Part shown: piece after piece, positions 1-8,456 of the stretch
How the letters are laid out: each line of letters starts with the position of its first letter
Position numbering within the stretch: position 1 is the first letter of the stretch
DNA from: Alphaproteobacteria bacterium
GTDB taxonomy: Bacteria; Pseudomonadota; Alphaproteobacteria; Micropepsales; Micropepsaceae
DNA length: 64,000 nucleotides
Assembly (NCBI GenBank): GCA_947465395.1
Contig: CANIAL010000013.1
Coordinates: 1-64,000, forward strand
Reading direction: 5' to 3'
The notes under the pieces: model-generated
Databases searched by the model: none
Seen by the model: only the letters and a program-made list of their open reading frames with translations
What the model was told of the DNA's origin: nothing
Made by a program: the position numbers and the translations under genes

Positions 1-63
1 CCGCCGGATGTCCTTCACCACCTGCACTGCAGGCTTCTTGGCGCTCAAGGGTTTTGGTCTCAT
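1..63 (-). CDS. IS3-family transposase OrfA, N-terminal 21 residues (cut by window edge)
   Basis: ATG at 63-61 opens a frame reading MRPKPLSAKKPAVQVVKDIR, still open at the edge. The KPAVQVVKDIRR stretch is typical of the N-terminus of one group of IS3 OrfA proteins, helix-turn-helix DNA-binding partners of the OrfAB transposase. An AAGGAACGAAG ribosome binding site precedes the ATG. Assignment rests on this short signature alone; intactness cannot be judged. Confidence 0.55.
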   Translation of the reverse strand, partial: MRPKPLSAKKPAVQVVKDIRR

Positions 64-100
64 CTTCGTTCCTTCGTCACTACGACGAGACCAAAACCCT
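48..100 (-). promoter_or_regulatory. Hairpin enclosing the OrfA ribosome binding site
   Basis: Positions 48-61 and 87-100 form a perfect 14-bp inverted repeat. In the OrfA transcript one arm covers the last base of the start codon and codons 2-5, the other lies upstream, and the 25-nt loop holds the Shine-Dalgarno and the first two bases of ATG. Such a structure could block translation on transcripts reading in from outside, as known for IS10 and IS50. The repeat is seen; the function is inferred. Confidence 0.55.
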
Positions 101-167
101 CCTTAAGTCACAACCTCAAATCTGGGCCACAGGCGCTGACGGCGGACAGATCGGCTAACCTGTTCTT

Positions 168-575
168 TTAACGTTGGGCTTTGACATCCGCTGCCGTGAT
201 CTTGTCACGGTAGCGGTTGCCAAAATTGCTGCGGATGTAATTGACCACATCGGCGATCTGCTGGTCGTTCAGCAGATTGCCCAGCGGCAGCATGGCCTTT
301 GACCCGTTCAGGATCAGCGCGACGGGATAGGCCGCCGCTTCCAGCTTTGGATTGGCCACCAGCGACGGGAACGCGCCCGCACCCACCGCGCCCTTGCCGT
401 CGGGCATGTGGCAAGCCTGGCAGACATGGCTGTAAACCGCAGGCCCGCCGGAAAAGGAATAATCGCCCGGCCTTCCCATGGCGCCGGTGCCAAGATCGCG
501 GCCTTGACCCAGCGCGGGCGCGAAGGCCGAACCGGCAGACAGAACCAGGATCGCCGCGGCGATGCGAAGGGACAT
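168..575 (-). CDS. Secreted class I c-type cytochrome
   Basis: A 135-residue periplasmic electron carrier. The N-terminus (MSLRIAAAILVLSAGSAFAP) is a Sec signal peptide. One haem-binding CQACH motif follows, and PLGNLLNDQQIADVVNYIRSNFG matches the C-terminal helix with the distal Met of class I cytochromes. Start 575 is chosen because GGAG lies 6 nt upstream; an ATG at 587 is in frame. It follows the flavin amine oxidase by about 15 bp, so it probably accepts electrons from that enzyme, an inference from context. Confidence 0.85.
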   Translation of the reverse strand: MSLRIAAAILVLSAGSAFAPALGQGRDLGTGAMGRPGDYSFSGGPAVYSHVCQACHMPDGKGAVGAGAFPSLVANPKLEAAAYPVALILNGSKAMLPLGNLLNDQQIADVVNYIRSNFGNRYRDKITAADVKAQR

Positions 576-589
576 GATGCGCTCCATGG

Positions 590-2179
590 TCAGGCCGTCA
601 TGGCTTTGGCGTGCAGGCGCAGAATCGCATCGGTGGCGGATACCACCGAGCCTTCCTGCCAGGTGGGCAGGCGCGAGGCATGCTCCCCCGCCAGCACGAT
701 GCGCCCGTCCAGCGCGCAGAGATTGTCGTAATGCCGCTCGCGCCCCGCTTCCGTCCATTGCCCGGAACAGCCCAGCGTCCAGGGCACGCGGTGCCAGGCC
801 ACGGACACACCGTTCTCGAATTCCTTCTTGTAGTTGCCGGGATGGATATTCTCGCCATAGTCCAGCAAATCCTTGATGCGCTCTTCCGGCGACTTGGCCG
901 ACATCAATATGCCGCCCGGCCCGCTGGCCTGTGAGGCCTGAAGCACGCCCTTGCCGTCCGAGAAATAGTCGAACATGGGATAGCCGATCAGCGCATTGGG
1001 CTGATTGGTGAAGGAAATGCCGCCATAGATGCCGTCATCCTGTTCCCAGAAGCGGCGCTTGAATTGCAGCCCGCTCTTGACGCTGCCGCCATAGGGAATC
1101 TGGTTGATGGCGGCCTTCATCCTGCCGCCCACATTCATGGGAATCTGCGACAGGATGCTGGCCGGAATGGTGCAGACGCACCAGTCGGCCCGCGCCGTGC
1201 GGGCAGCGCCGCCCTTGGCCGCATCCACATAGGTCACCGTGACGCCGGTTTTGTCCTGGCGGATATCCGTCACCTTGGCATTGTACTGGATCAGACTGCC
1301 CAGCTCTGCGCCAAAGGCCTTGCCGATCATGCCCATGCCGCCCTTGGGCTGGAACAGGGGCGTCTGGTATTCGAACTCATGGCTCCAGTTGATGGCGCGC
1401 CACAGATACGAGTTCAGCGTTTCGCTGAGGCCCACCGGTTCTGAAAAAACGGGCAGCGAATCCAGCCCGCCGCCATAATCCTTGACGAAGCCGCGCCGCA
1501 TGGATGTTTCGCGGCCTTTTTTATATTCGTAATTCTTGTCCAGCGCCCCCCAGGCCTTCAGCGCGGTGAGCAGGATTTCCTGGTCCTGCTTGCTGACCGC
1601 CGTGTCCAGCGCGCTTTGCTTTGTGCTTTTCGCCAACAGCTCGGCGACATGGCCGTGGAAATCGGCCTGCACCTCGCGGTAGCGGCGCGGCTTGCCATTG
1701 TTGACGAAAGTGGAATGGACATAGGCGTTGTAATTGACCTGGACGAAGGGCTCCATCTGCACCTTCAACCGCTTCACATAATGCAGGATGCCGGCGTGGT
1801 GATAGGGAATGCGCCATGGCCCGGGGTTCAGGTAATGGCCGGGATCAAAGCCGACATGCTGGGTGGCGCCGCCCAGCTCGGTATACGTGTCGCCGCCATA
1901 GAGCGACCAGTTCCGGCCGCCGGCGCGGTTCTGATATTCCAGGACCTGCACCTTGTATCCGGCGTCGCGCATTTCGATGGCCGCCACCATGCCCGCCAGG
2001 CCCGAACCCAGCACCAGCACCGATGCGCCAGGCTTGGCCTTGCCCAATTTTGGCGGCCCGGCGTAACTGGATTCTTGCGCGAAGCCCAACTCGGTCATGG
2101 CGTTGTACATGGCGGACGCGCCCGCCACCGTGCCGATCATGCCCAGCAGCGAGCGGCGGCTCATTGGTTTTTTGGTCAT
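590..2179 (-). CDS. Flavin amine oxidase/dehydrogenase, Tat-exported
   Basis: A 529-residue FAD-dependent monoamine/L-amino-acid oxidase family protein. Residues 7-13 (SRRSLLG) start a Tat signal. The dinucleotide fold is VLVLGSGLAG (residues 54-63) ending at Glu81, followed by RAGGRNW (85-91), the family's FAD motif. Near the C-terminus, VLAGEHAS and TWQEGSVVSA form the second FAD-contacting region. GGGGGAAC precedes the ATG. With a permease upstream and cytochrome c downstream it probably oxidises an amine or amino acid in the periplasm, passing electrons to the cytochrome rather than to oxygen. The substrate is unknown. Confidence 0.88.
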   Translation of the reverse strand: MTKKPMSRRSLLGMIGTVAGASAMYNAMTELGFAQESSYAGPPKLGKAKPGASVLVLGSGLAGMVAAIEMRDAGYKVQVLEYQNRAGGRNWSLYGGDTYTELGGATQHVGFDPGHYLNPGPWRIPYHHAGILHYVKRLKVQMEPFVQVNYNAYVHSTFVNNGKPRRYREVQADFHGHVAELLAKSTKQSALDTAVSKQDQEILLTALKAWGALDKNYEYKKGRETSMRRGFVKDYGGGLDSLPVFSEPVGLSETLNSYLWRAINWSHEFEYQTPLFQPKGGMGMIGKAFGAELGSLIQYNAKVTDIRQDKTGVTVTYVDAAKGGAARTARADWCVCTIPASILSQIPMNVGGRMKAAINQIPYGGSVKSGLQFKRRFWEQDDGIYGGISFTNQPNALIGYPMFDYFSDGKGVLQASQASGPGGILMSAKSPEERIKDLLDYGENIHPGNYKKEFENGVSVAWHRVPWTLGCSGQWTEAGRERHYDNLCALDGRIVLAGEHASRLPTWQEGSVVSATDAILRLHAKAMTA

Positions 2180-2207
2180 GGCGTTCCCCCGAACGTGTGA
2201 AGGGATG

Positions 2208-3587
2208 CTAGCGCGAGTGTCCGCGCCGGAACAGGGCGTAAATCCCCATCAGAACCGCCACCAGGATGATGCTGGTGATCAACTGACTGCGTAAATCCGC
2301 CTGCGCCGCCATTGCCATCAGGATCAGGAGAATCGCCGCCATGGTCCCCATGCTCAGCGCCGGGAACAGCCACATTTTCAGCTTGAGCGCGCCCGCCTCG
2401 GCCGCGCTCATGCGGCGGCGGGCCGTCACCTGCGCCGCCCCGATCAGGAAATACAGGAACAGCATGGCGACGCCGGAGGCGTTGATCAGAAATGTGAAAA
2501 CCGCTTCGGTGGAGGAAGAGCGCGACGCGATCATGGCGCCAAAGCCGAACAGGCTGGAGGCGAGAATGGCCCGCGCCGGGACCTTGCGGCCCGTCAGCTT
2601 CACGAGGCCCTGCGGCGCGTCGCCATGGGCCGCCAGCGCGAACAAAACGCGGGAAGTGACGTAAAGCCCGGAGTTCAAACATGACAGCACCGCCGTCAGC
2701 ACCACGAAATTCATCACCAGCGCCGCGCCCGGCACGCCCACCTTCACCAGCCCCGCCACGAAGGGCGATGTGCCGGGCGTGATGCTGGGCCAGTCCACCG
2801 CCCAGACGATCAGGAAGATGGAAACGATATAGAACAGCACCACCCGCAATGTCAGCGTGGTGGACATGCCCGCGATGGCGCGGGCAGGCTCGCGCGATTC
2901 CACGGCGGCGACAGTTGTGATCTCCGCCCCCGTCAGCGCGAAGATCACGGTGGCGACACCCGCCACCACCGACAAAACGCCATGCGGGGCAAAGCCGCCA
3001 AAGCGGGTGAGATTGTCGATTGGAGACGGCGCGCCGCCCAGTGCGCCCGCCAGCCAGGCGCCCATCAGCGCGATAAAGGCCAGGATCGCTGCCACCTTGA
3101 TGGAGGAAAACCAGAACTCGAACTCGCCATAGGACTGCGCCGACATCAGATTGACGGCGGTGAGAATGGCCAGCACCACCAGCCCGATCACCCAGACGGG
3201 GGCCGCGATGAAACCATGCAATATGTTGGCGCCCGCCAAAGCCTCCACCGCCACCACGCTGATCCAGAAATACCAATAGAGCCACCCGCCCAGGAAGCCC
3301 GCGCCATGGCCCAGATACTTGCGTGCGTAATCGGTGAAGAAGCCCACTTCGGGGTTGGCGATGGCCAGCTCGCCCAACATGCGCATGGTCAGGAAGATCA
3401 CCGCGCCCGCCAGCGCATAGCTGACCACGATGGCCGGGCCGACACTGGCGATGGAAGCGCTGGAGCCGACGAACAGTCCCGCGCCGATGATGCCGCCAAT
3501 GGAGATCATCGCGACATGGCGCGACTTCAGGCTGCGCTCAAGACCTTTGGTGTGGCCCGCAGCAACCGGCGCGGCATCGCTTGTCAT
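2208..3587 (-). CDS. APC-superfamily amino-acid permease
   Basis: A 459-residue inner-membrane transporter with about 12 hydrophobic helices. The first helix has the IGGIIGAGLFVGS motif of the amino-acid/GABA permease group (GabP/AnsP/AroP-like), and TMRMLGELAIANPEVGFF follows, as in that family. Start 3587 is preferred: GGGGG lies 5 nt upstream and it precedes the cytosolic KGLERSLKSRHVAMISIGG segment. The amine oxidase begins 28 bp downstream, so co-transcription is likely. Substrate is not inferable beyond an amino acid or related amine. Confidence 0.88.
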   Translation of the reverse strand: MTSDAAPVAAGHTKGLERSLKSRHVAMISIGGIIGAGLFVGSSASIASVGPAIVVSYALAGAVIFLTMRMLGELAIANPEVGFFTDYARKYLGHGAGFLGGWLYWYFWISVVAVEALAGANILHGFIAAPVWVIGLVVLAILTAVNLMSAQSYGEFEFWFSSIKVAAILAFIALMGAWLAGALGGAPSPIDNLTRFGGFAPHGVLSVVAGVATVIFALTGAEITTVAAVESREPARAIAGMSTTLTLRVVLFYIVSIFLIVWAVDWPSITPGTSPFVAGLVKVGVPGAALVMNFVVLTAVLSCLNSGLYVTSRVLFALAAHGDAPQGLVKLTGRKVPARAILASSLFGFGAMIASRSSSTEAVFTFLINASGVAMLFLYFLIGAAQVTARRRMSAAEAGALKLKMWLFPALSMGTMAAILLILMAMAAQADLRSQLITSIILVAVLMGIYALFRRGHSR

Positions 3588-3622
3588 GAAAACCCCCGTT
3601 CCCATGGATAATCATAGGGGCT

Positions 3623-3766
3623 TCAGCCCACCATGTCGCGCACCAGATTGCACAGCCGGTCCAGGTCAAAGGGCTTGTGCAGGGTCTGGATGTCGCGGGC
3701 GCGGGACAGGCCCGCGGGAGGATCCTGGGCATAGCCCGTCATCAGCAGAATTTTTATGCCAAAACG
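3623..3766 (-). pseudogene. C-terminal fragment of a response-regulator receiver domain
   Basis: The minus strand reads KILLMTGYAQDPPAG, then LHKPFDLDRLCNLVRDMVG and TGA. This is the end of a CheY-like receiver: beta-4 with the Thr/Ser (LLMTGYA) and the conserved Lys-Pro of beta-5 (LHKPFD). An in-frame TAG at 3767-3769 precedes it, there is no usable start, and the Asp-phosphorylation half is missing. It ends like the receivers fused to hybrid histidine kinases. About 48 codons remain: a relic, not a working protein. Confidence 0.7.
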
Positions 3767-3882
3767 CTATTGGCCCAGGAAAGTTCCCCATTTTGATAGA
3801 TTTTTTCGGGCGGGCTGGCCACGCCCCAGCGCGTGTGGCGGCTGTGCAGCACGATGTCGGGAAGTGATCGTAGCAGCGCGAA

Positions 3883-3901
3883 GGATGTCCAATGGACATC
3901 C
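3883..3901. repeat. Perfect 19-bp palindrome
   Basis: ggatgtcca-a-tggacatcc: two 9-bp arms around one central base, between the receiver fragment and the VWA gene's end. It could be an operator left from the decayed regulator locus, or chance. No second copy was noticed nearby. Confidence 0.5.
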
Positions 3902-3955
3902 GAGCAAAGATGCCCCCGCCCGCGAAGCGGGCAAAAAGATTGGGACCGGATGGGG

Positions 3956-5092
3956 TTAAAGTATTCGACTAAACCAGGCCAGTGACAGACCGCCGGCCGC
4001 CATCAGCAACAGGCTGGCCAGGGCCGCGAAGAAGGCGGTGATTTCCATCTGCTTGGTTTCCAGCACCAGCTGCTTGGACAGCGCGGCATAGACGGTTTTC
4101 AAGTCTTCCGCCGAGGCGGCATGGAAATAGCGGCCCCGTGTCATGTCGGCGATTTTCTTCAGCGAGTCTTCGTCCAGCTGGGCGCGCATGGAAAAGCCGC
4201 CAAAGCCCACAATGTTGCCGCGGGTGGTGCCAAAGCCCACCGTATAGACGCGCACGCCGTAATTGGCGGCGATGCGCGCCGCCTCGATGGGGTCATAGCC
4301 GGAATTGGTGGCGCCGTCGGTGAGCAGGATGATCACCGCGTTTTTATAAGAGCCTGGCTCCACCGGCACATGCGGTTTCTTGGGGCCGTCGCCGGGCCGC
4401 CGGTCGGTCAGCGAACGCCCGCCGCCGAAACGGCCAAAGCCGCGCCCGAAACCGCCGCCGCCGCCATAACCATCACTGGTGAAGCGGTTGAGGGGAAAAT
4501 CCTCGGCCGGGAAGATGGTCTGCATGGAAACAAGGATGCCGCTGCCCACCGCGGTGGCGCGCTGGAGTTCAAAGCGGTCAATGGCGGCGTTGAGCTGGAG
4601 GCGGTCAACCGTGGGGCTTTGCACCAGCAGCGCCGTGCCCGCAAAGGCCACCACGCCCACCAGCACATCCTTGGGCTGGTTCTTGATGAAAGCCTTGGCC
4701 GCCGTTTGCGACGCCTGGATGCGGGAGGGATTCACATCGCGCGCGCGCATGGAGCCGGAAACGTCCATCGCCATGATCACGGTGGCCTGGTTGGACGGCA
4801 GGCTGACTTCCGCCGTGGGCCGGGCAATCGCCAGCAGCATCAGGGTCAGCGCGCCCAGGAAAAGCGCGGGCGGCAGATGTCGCCGCCAGGCACGCGGCCC
4901 CACCGCCAGCTTGACCACGCCCATGTTTCCGTAACGCAGCGCCACTTTTTTCCGGCGGCGCAGCAGCAGGATATAAAGGCCCACCAGCAGCGGCACCAGC
5001 AGCAGCAGCCAGAGCAGCATGGGCGACAGGAAGCTGATATGCGGCACCAGCCCCCAGGCCTTGGTCCCGAAATCGGAAAGGGATTTCATCAT
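3956..5092 (-). CDS. BatA-type VWA-domain membrane protein
   Basis: 378 residues. The N-terminal FLSPMLLWLLLLVPLLVGLY and RRRKKVALRYGN region matches the BatA aerotolerance N-terminal domain, with a second helix at about 74-90. A von Willebrand A domain follows with an intact MIDAS (DVSGS, 110-114) and a later LLTDGATNSG loop. A C-terminal helix (AFFAALASLLLMAAGG) closes it, so the VWA domain faces the periplasm. A glycine-rich insertion (GYGGGGGFGRGFGRFGGG) sits inside the VWA domain. Its start overlaps the DUF58 stop by 4 nt; with MoxR this is the usual MoxR/DUF58/VWA trio. No second VWA or BatD gene is adjacent. Confidence 0.85.
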   Translation of the reverse strand: MMKSLSDFGTKAWGLVPHISFLSPMLLWLLLLVPLLVGLYILLLRRRKKVALRYGNMGVVKLAVGPRAWRRHLPPALFLGALTLMLLAIARPTAEVSLPSNQATVIMAMDVSGSMRARDVNPSRIQASQTAAKAFIKNQPKDVLVGVVAFAGTALLVQSPTVDRLQLNAAIDRFELQRATAVGSGILVSMQTIFPAEDFPLNRFTSDGYGGGGGFGRGFGRFGGGRSLTDRRPGDGPKKPHVPVEPGSYKNAVIILLTDGATNSGYDPIEAARIAANYGVRVYTVGFGTTRGNIVGFGGFSMRAQLDEDSLKKIADMTRGRYFHAASAEDLKTVYAALSKQLVLETKQMEITAFFAALASLLLMAAGGLSLAWFSRIL

Positions 5093-6018
5093 GACGCCAT
5101 CTCTGTTGGCATGTTGCCGCTGAAGGCGGCGATCCGCCGCTTGCGCATTTCTACAAAATTCATGATCGCATCCACCAGATCATCGTCGGTGGAAAGCTCC
5201 AGCGCGTCCACGCCGGCCTTGGCAAAGGCCTGGCGCAAATTGTCCTCGCGCTCGGCGGCGATCTTCACGAAACGGTGGCGGAAGCCCTTGTCATGGGTGT
5301 CCACGAAGACCTGCTCGCCGGTTTCGGAATCCTGGAAGGTGACCAGGCCCAGGTCAGGCAACTGCGTCTCCAGCGGATCGAACAGCCGCACCGCCACCAC
5401 TTCATGTTTCACGGCAAGACGGCCCAGCGCCTTTTCCCATTCGCCCGTCGTTATAAAGTCCGATACCACGAACACCACCGAACGGCGGCGGATCATGCGG
5501 GCGGCATCGTCCAGCGCCTTGCCCAGGTCGGTGGAAGGCGCGCTGCGCGAAACGCGATGCTTGAAGATCACGTCCAGCAGGTGCAGCACCTGCCTGCGGC
5601 CGCTGGCGGCGGGGATCAAGCGTTCAACACCGGCGGAAAACAGAAGCGCGCCCACCCGGTTGCCCTTGCCGGTGAGAAGACGGCTGAGGACGGCGGTGAA
5701 TTCGGCCAGCACCACGCGTTTCGACACGGTGGCAGCTTCGAACTCGATGGACGGGCTGAGATCCAACAGGAACCAGGCCGTGATCTCGCGGTCTTCCTGG
5801 TACTGGCGGACATAGGGCGTATCCAGCCGCGCCGTCACATTCCAGTCTATGTGGCGCACGTCGTCGTAATATTGATATTCGCGGATATCGGCCAGGTCCG
5901 TGCCGTGGCCGCGGAACAGGCTGCGATAGTCACCTTGCAACAGCCCTTGCAGCCGGCGAACCACCGACCATTCCAGGCGGCGCAGGACCGCTTCAGGCGT
6001 TTGCGGCGAAGCGGACAT
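5089..6018 (-). CDS. DUF58 domain protein of the MoxR/BatA cluster
   Basis: 309 residues. RSLFRGHGTDLADIREYQYYDDVRHIDWN is the diagnostic DUF58 segment (G-x-x-DLADIREYQ-x-x-DDVRxIDW). The following TAWFLLDLSPSIEFE resembles a degenerate VWA beta-strand. No export signal, so it is cytoplasmic. It starts 26 nt inside the end of moxR and its stop overlaps the VWA start, showing a coupled operon. MoxR AAA+ proteins act as chaperones on VWA partners in the family; the client here is unknown. Confidence 0.85.
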   Translation of the reverse strand: MSASPQTPEAVLRRLEWSVVRRLQGLLQGDYRSLFRGHGTDLADIREYQYYDDVRHIDWNVTARLDTPYVRQYQEDREITAWFLLDLSPSIEFEAATVSKRVVLAEFTAVLSRLLTGKGNRVGALLFSAGVERLIPAASGRRQVLHLLDVIFKHRVSRSAPSTDLGKALDDAARMIRRRSVVFVVSDFITTGEWEKALGRLAVKHEVVAVRLFDPLETQLPDLGLVTFQDSETGEQVFVDTHDKGFRHRFVKIAAEREDNLRQAFAKAGVDALELSTDDDLVDAIMNFVEMRKRRIAAFSGNMPTEMAS

Positions 6019-7015
6019 GGCTCTCCAGCGGCTTGTCGGGCGGCGAAATGCGCCGCATCAACTGGGTGATGATGCTGTCGGCGGAAACGCCTTCGGCCAG
6101 GGCTTCATAGGACGGCACGATGCGGTGGCGCAGCACGTCGGGCGCGATGTCGGTGACATCTTCAGGCAGCACGTAATCGCGCCCGCGCAGGAAGGCCAGC
6201 GCCCTGCCCGCTTCGATCAGGCCGATGGTGGCGCGGGGGCTTGCCCCGTAAAGAATAAAGCGCGCCTGGTCGTCCAGGCCCGCCTTGGTGGGATGGCGGG
6301 TGGCGGCCACCAGCTTGACGGCATAGGTGACCAGGGCCGGATCGACATAGGTCTTGCGGGACTGTTTCTGCATTTCCAGCAACTCCTCGGCGCTGGTGAC
6401 GGCGCTGACGGAGACGGGCGCGCCGGTGACGCGCTGCACGATCACGAACTCCTCGTCTTCATTGGGATAATCCACCAGCACCTTCATCATGAAGCGGTCC
6501 ACCTGCGCTTCGGGAAGCGCATAGGTGCCTTCGGTCTCGATGGGGTTCTGCGTCGCCATCACGACAAAGGGACTTGGCACGGCGTGCGACTGGCCCGCGA
6601 TGGTGACCTGGCGTTCTTGCATCACTTCCAGAAGCGCGCTTTGCACCTTGGCGGGGGCGCGGTTGATTTCGTCGGCCAGCACAAGATTGGCGAAGACGGG
6701 TCCCAGCGAAGTTGCGAACTCACCCGTCTTCTGGCTGTAGATGCGCGTGCCGACAAGATCGGCGGGCACAAGATCAGGCGTGAACTGGATGCGGCGGAAG
6801 CTGCCCTGCATGGCCTTGGCCAGCGTCGCCACCGTCAGGGTCTTGGCCAGGCCCGGCACGCCTTCGACCAGAAGATGCCCGCCCGCCAGAAGCGCGATCA
6901 AGACGCGCTCCAGGAAACGGTCCTGGCCCACCACCACCTTCTTCACTTCATAGAGAAGCTGTTCCAGGCCAGCATGCGCGCCTGTGGGTTTGTTCTCGCT
7001 CACACCGGACTCCAT
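5993..7015 (-). CDS. MoxR-family AAA+ ATPase
   Basis: 340 residues. Walker A is GVPGLAKT (52-59) and Walker B LVLADEINRA (111-120). The MoxR-specific stretches VVGQDRFLERVLIALLAGGHLLVEG and ATQNPIETEGTYALPEAQVDRFMMK are clear. The start at 7015 is chosen because MESGVSENKP directly precedes the conserved region; the longer frame is unlike the family. It begins 4 nt after the protease stop and overlaps the DUF58 gene, so the four genes are one transcript. A metal-insertion or folding role for a VWA partner is inferred from the family. Confidence 0.9.
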   Translation of the reverse strand: MESGVSENKPTGAHAGLEQLLYEVKKVVVGQDRFLERVLIALLAGGHLLVEGVPGLAKTLTVATLAKAMQGSFRRIQFTPDLVPADLVGTRIYSQKTGEFATSLGPVFANLVLADEINRAPAKVQSALLEVMQERQVTIAGQSHAVPSPFVVMATQNPIETEGTYALPEAQVDRFMMKVLVDYPNEDEEFVIVQRVTGAPVSVSAVTSAEELLEMQKQSRKTYVDPALVTYAVKLVAATRHPTKAGLDDQARFILYGASPRATIGLIEAGRALAFLRGRDYVLPEDVTDIAPDVLRHRIVPSYEALAEGVSADSIITQLMRRISPPDKPLESHVRFAANA

Positions 7016-7019
7016 CTTG

Positions 7020-8063
7020 CTAAAGGGGGTTCTGGCCCACGGCGCTGGCGGCATTCTCGATGGGCACGGCAAAGGCCATGCCCGCGAACACCCGCGCGCC
7101 GGAGGGATTGTAGATGGCGGTGACAATGCCCACCACTTCGCCGTCCCGGTTGACCAGCGGGCCGCCGGAATTGCCGGGATTCACGGCCGCGTCGAACTGG
7201 ATCAGATTCTTCATGGACGATTTGTCCTTGTCGTCCGGGTCGGCGAATTCGCGCTTCAACCCCGCCACCACGCCCGCGGAAACGGACGGGCCGATGCCGA
7301 AGGGAAAGCCCACCGCCACCACCGTGTCGCCGGGCAAAAGGTCCTTGGTGGACGCAAGGGTCGCGGGTTTCAGTTCATCCGGCACCTTCTTGGCGCGGAT
7401 CACGGCCAGGTCGGTTTCCGGCTTGGTGGTGATCAGAATGGCTTCAGACTTGCTGCCATCCGCGAAGGTGATTTCCCAGCGGTCGGTGGAAGAGATCACG
7501 TGCAAATTGGTGAGGATGTTGCCCTTTTCATCAATCACCACGCCACTGCCGGTGGAATCGGGATGCACGTCGTCCGGGTTGGCGGGATGGCTGGGCAGCT
7601 TGGGCGGCTTCTTGCCATGCTTCTCCGCCAGCTTTTCGGCGGCGGCTTCTTCCTTGGCGACCTGGGCGGCATGTTCGGGCGAGAGAAAACCGTCCACCCG
7701 CACCAGCGACGGCGCCACGGTGGCCGCCGCGATGGTGGTCTGCGCCGGGCCATCGGGCGTGTGCTCCAGCGTGTATTTCACGGCGTTATCTATGTCCCAC
7801 TGGGTCAGCGCCGCGGGCGTGGGGAAAACCAGGCTGAAGCCCACATAGACAAGAAGCATGATGGCGATGGACAGCGCGATGGAGGCGGCGCGGTCATGGC
7901 GCGCCACAAAACGGCGCGTGGCGGCCCAACCGATGGCGCCCAGGCTGGGGCCGTCCTGAAAATCATCTTCCAAAAAGGATGGCGCGGGTTCGCTGCCTTG
8001 CAACAGCGAGGCAGATTTTTTTCGACCACGGGTGGCGCGGCTGTAAAGAGCTTTGCGCTTCAT
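7020..8063 (-). CDS. Membrane-anchored trypsin-like (S1C) serine protease without PDZ
   Basis: 347 residues. A basic cytosolic N-terminus precedes one membrane helix at about 61-80 (SIALSIAIMLLVYVGFSLVF), putting the protease domain in the periplasm. The triad is His188 (TNLHVI), Asp218 (TDLAV) and Ser299 (GNSGGPL). A Lys/Glu-rich stretch (136-160) separates anchor and catalytic core. No PDZ domain follows, unlike DegP/DegQ. It is the first gene of the MoxR operon. Whether it cleaves envelope proteins together with the VWA protein is unknown. Confidence 0.85.
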   Translation of the reverse strand: MKRKALYSRATRGRKKSASLLQGSEPAPSFLEDDFQDGPSLGAIGWAATRRFVARHDRAASIALSIAIMLLVYVGFSLVFPTPAALTQWDIDNAVKYTLEHTPDGPAQTTIAAATVAPSLVRVDGFLSPEHAAQVAKEEAAAEKLAEKHGKKPPKLPSHPANPDDVHPDSTGSGVVIDEKGNILTNLHVISSTDRWEITFADGSKSEAILITTKPETDLAVIRAKKVPDELKPATLASTKDLLPGDTVVAVGFPFGIGPSVSAGVVAGLKREFADPDDKDKSSMKNLIQFDAAVNPGNSGGPLVNRDGEVVGIVTAIYNPSGARVFAGMAFAVPIENAASAVGQNPL

Positions 8064-8456
8064 GGCTAAACGCCGCTGGAACTCGGACGGGAGCGTATGC
8101 CGCCCAGTGGATTTGGCAAGCCCGCCAGCCCCGCCTTTACATTATGGCGACAATTGAAGGGCTTGGATGTTCGCAGCCTGCGCTTACACCATATTATTGG
8201 GACTAAGTTTTGGGACTTGGTTCCACCCTTTTCCCTTTGTGGAAACAGGCGTTGACGCCCCCGCCAGACAGGCGTCTAATTTTCGCGACGCCGGATGGCT
8301 TTGGCCGAACGCGTGCGCTTCCTGGCCTGCCGCGACGCGCGGTCCTTCGGACCGCCTGCCGTCGCAAAGCCCCTGATGGTGGGCCGGCACACCAATAGGA
8401 ACCCGCGCGGCCCGCCATTCATCGTCTGGACGAGCCGTGAGCAAGGAGGATTCCGC

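Larger units (their letters stand above)
1..148 (-). mobile_element. IS3-family insertion sequence, 5' end (rest lies outside the window)
   Basis: The minus strand carries the first codons of an IS3-type OrfA next to a non-coding end. The element probably ends near 148, where the sequence read inward starts TGTCCGCCGTCAGCGCC, a plausible terminal inverted repeat. Only one end is visible, so neither the matching repeat nor a target duplication can be checked. The cytochrome c gene stops 20 bp away, so the insertion lies just downstream of the permease/oxidase/cytochrome operon. Confidence 0.6.

Noticed and set aside
4121..5815. Very long opposite-strand frame across the BatA and DUF58 genes (564 codons)
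   Set aside because: It mirrors codon bias of two recognisable genes and shows no domain; such antisense frames are common in GC-rich DNA.
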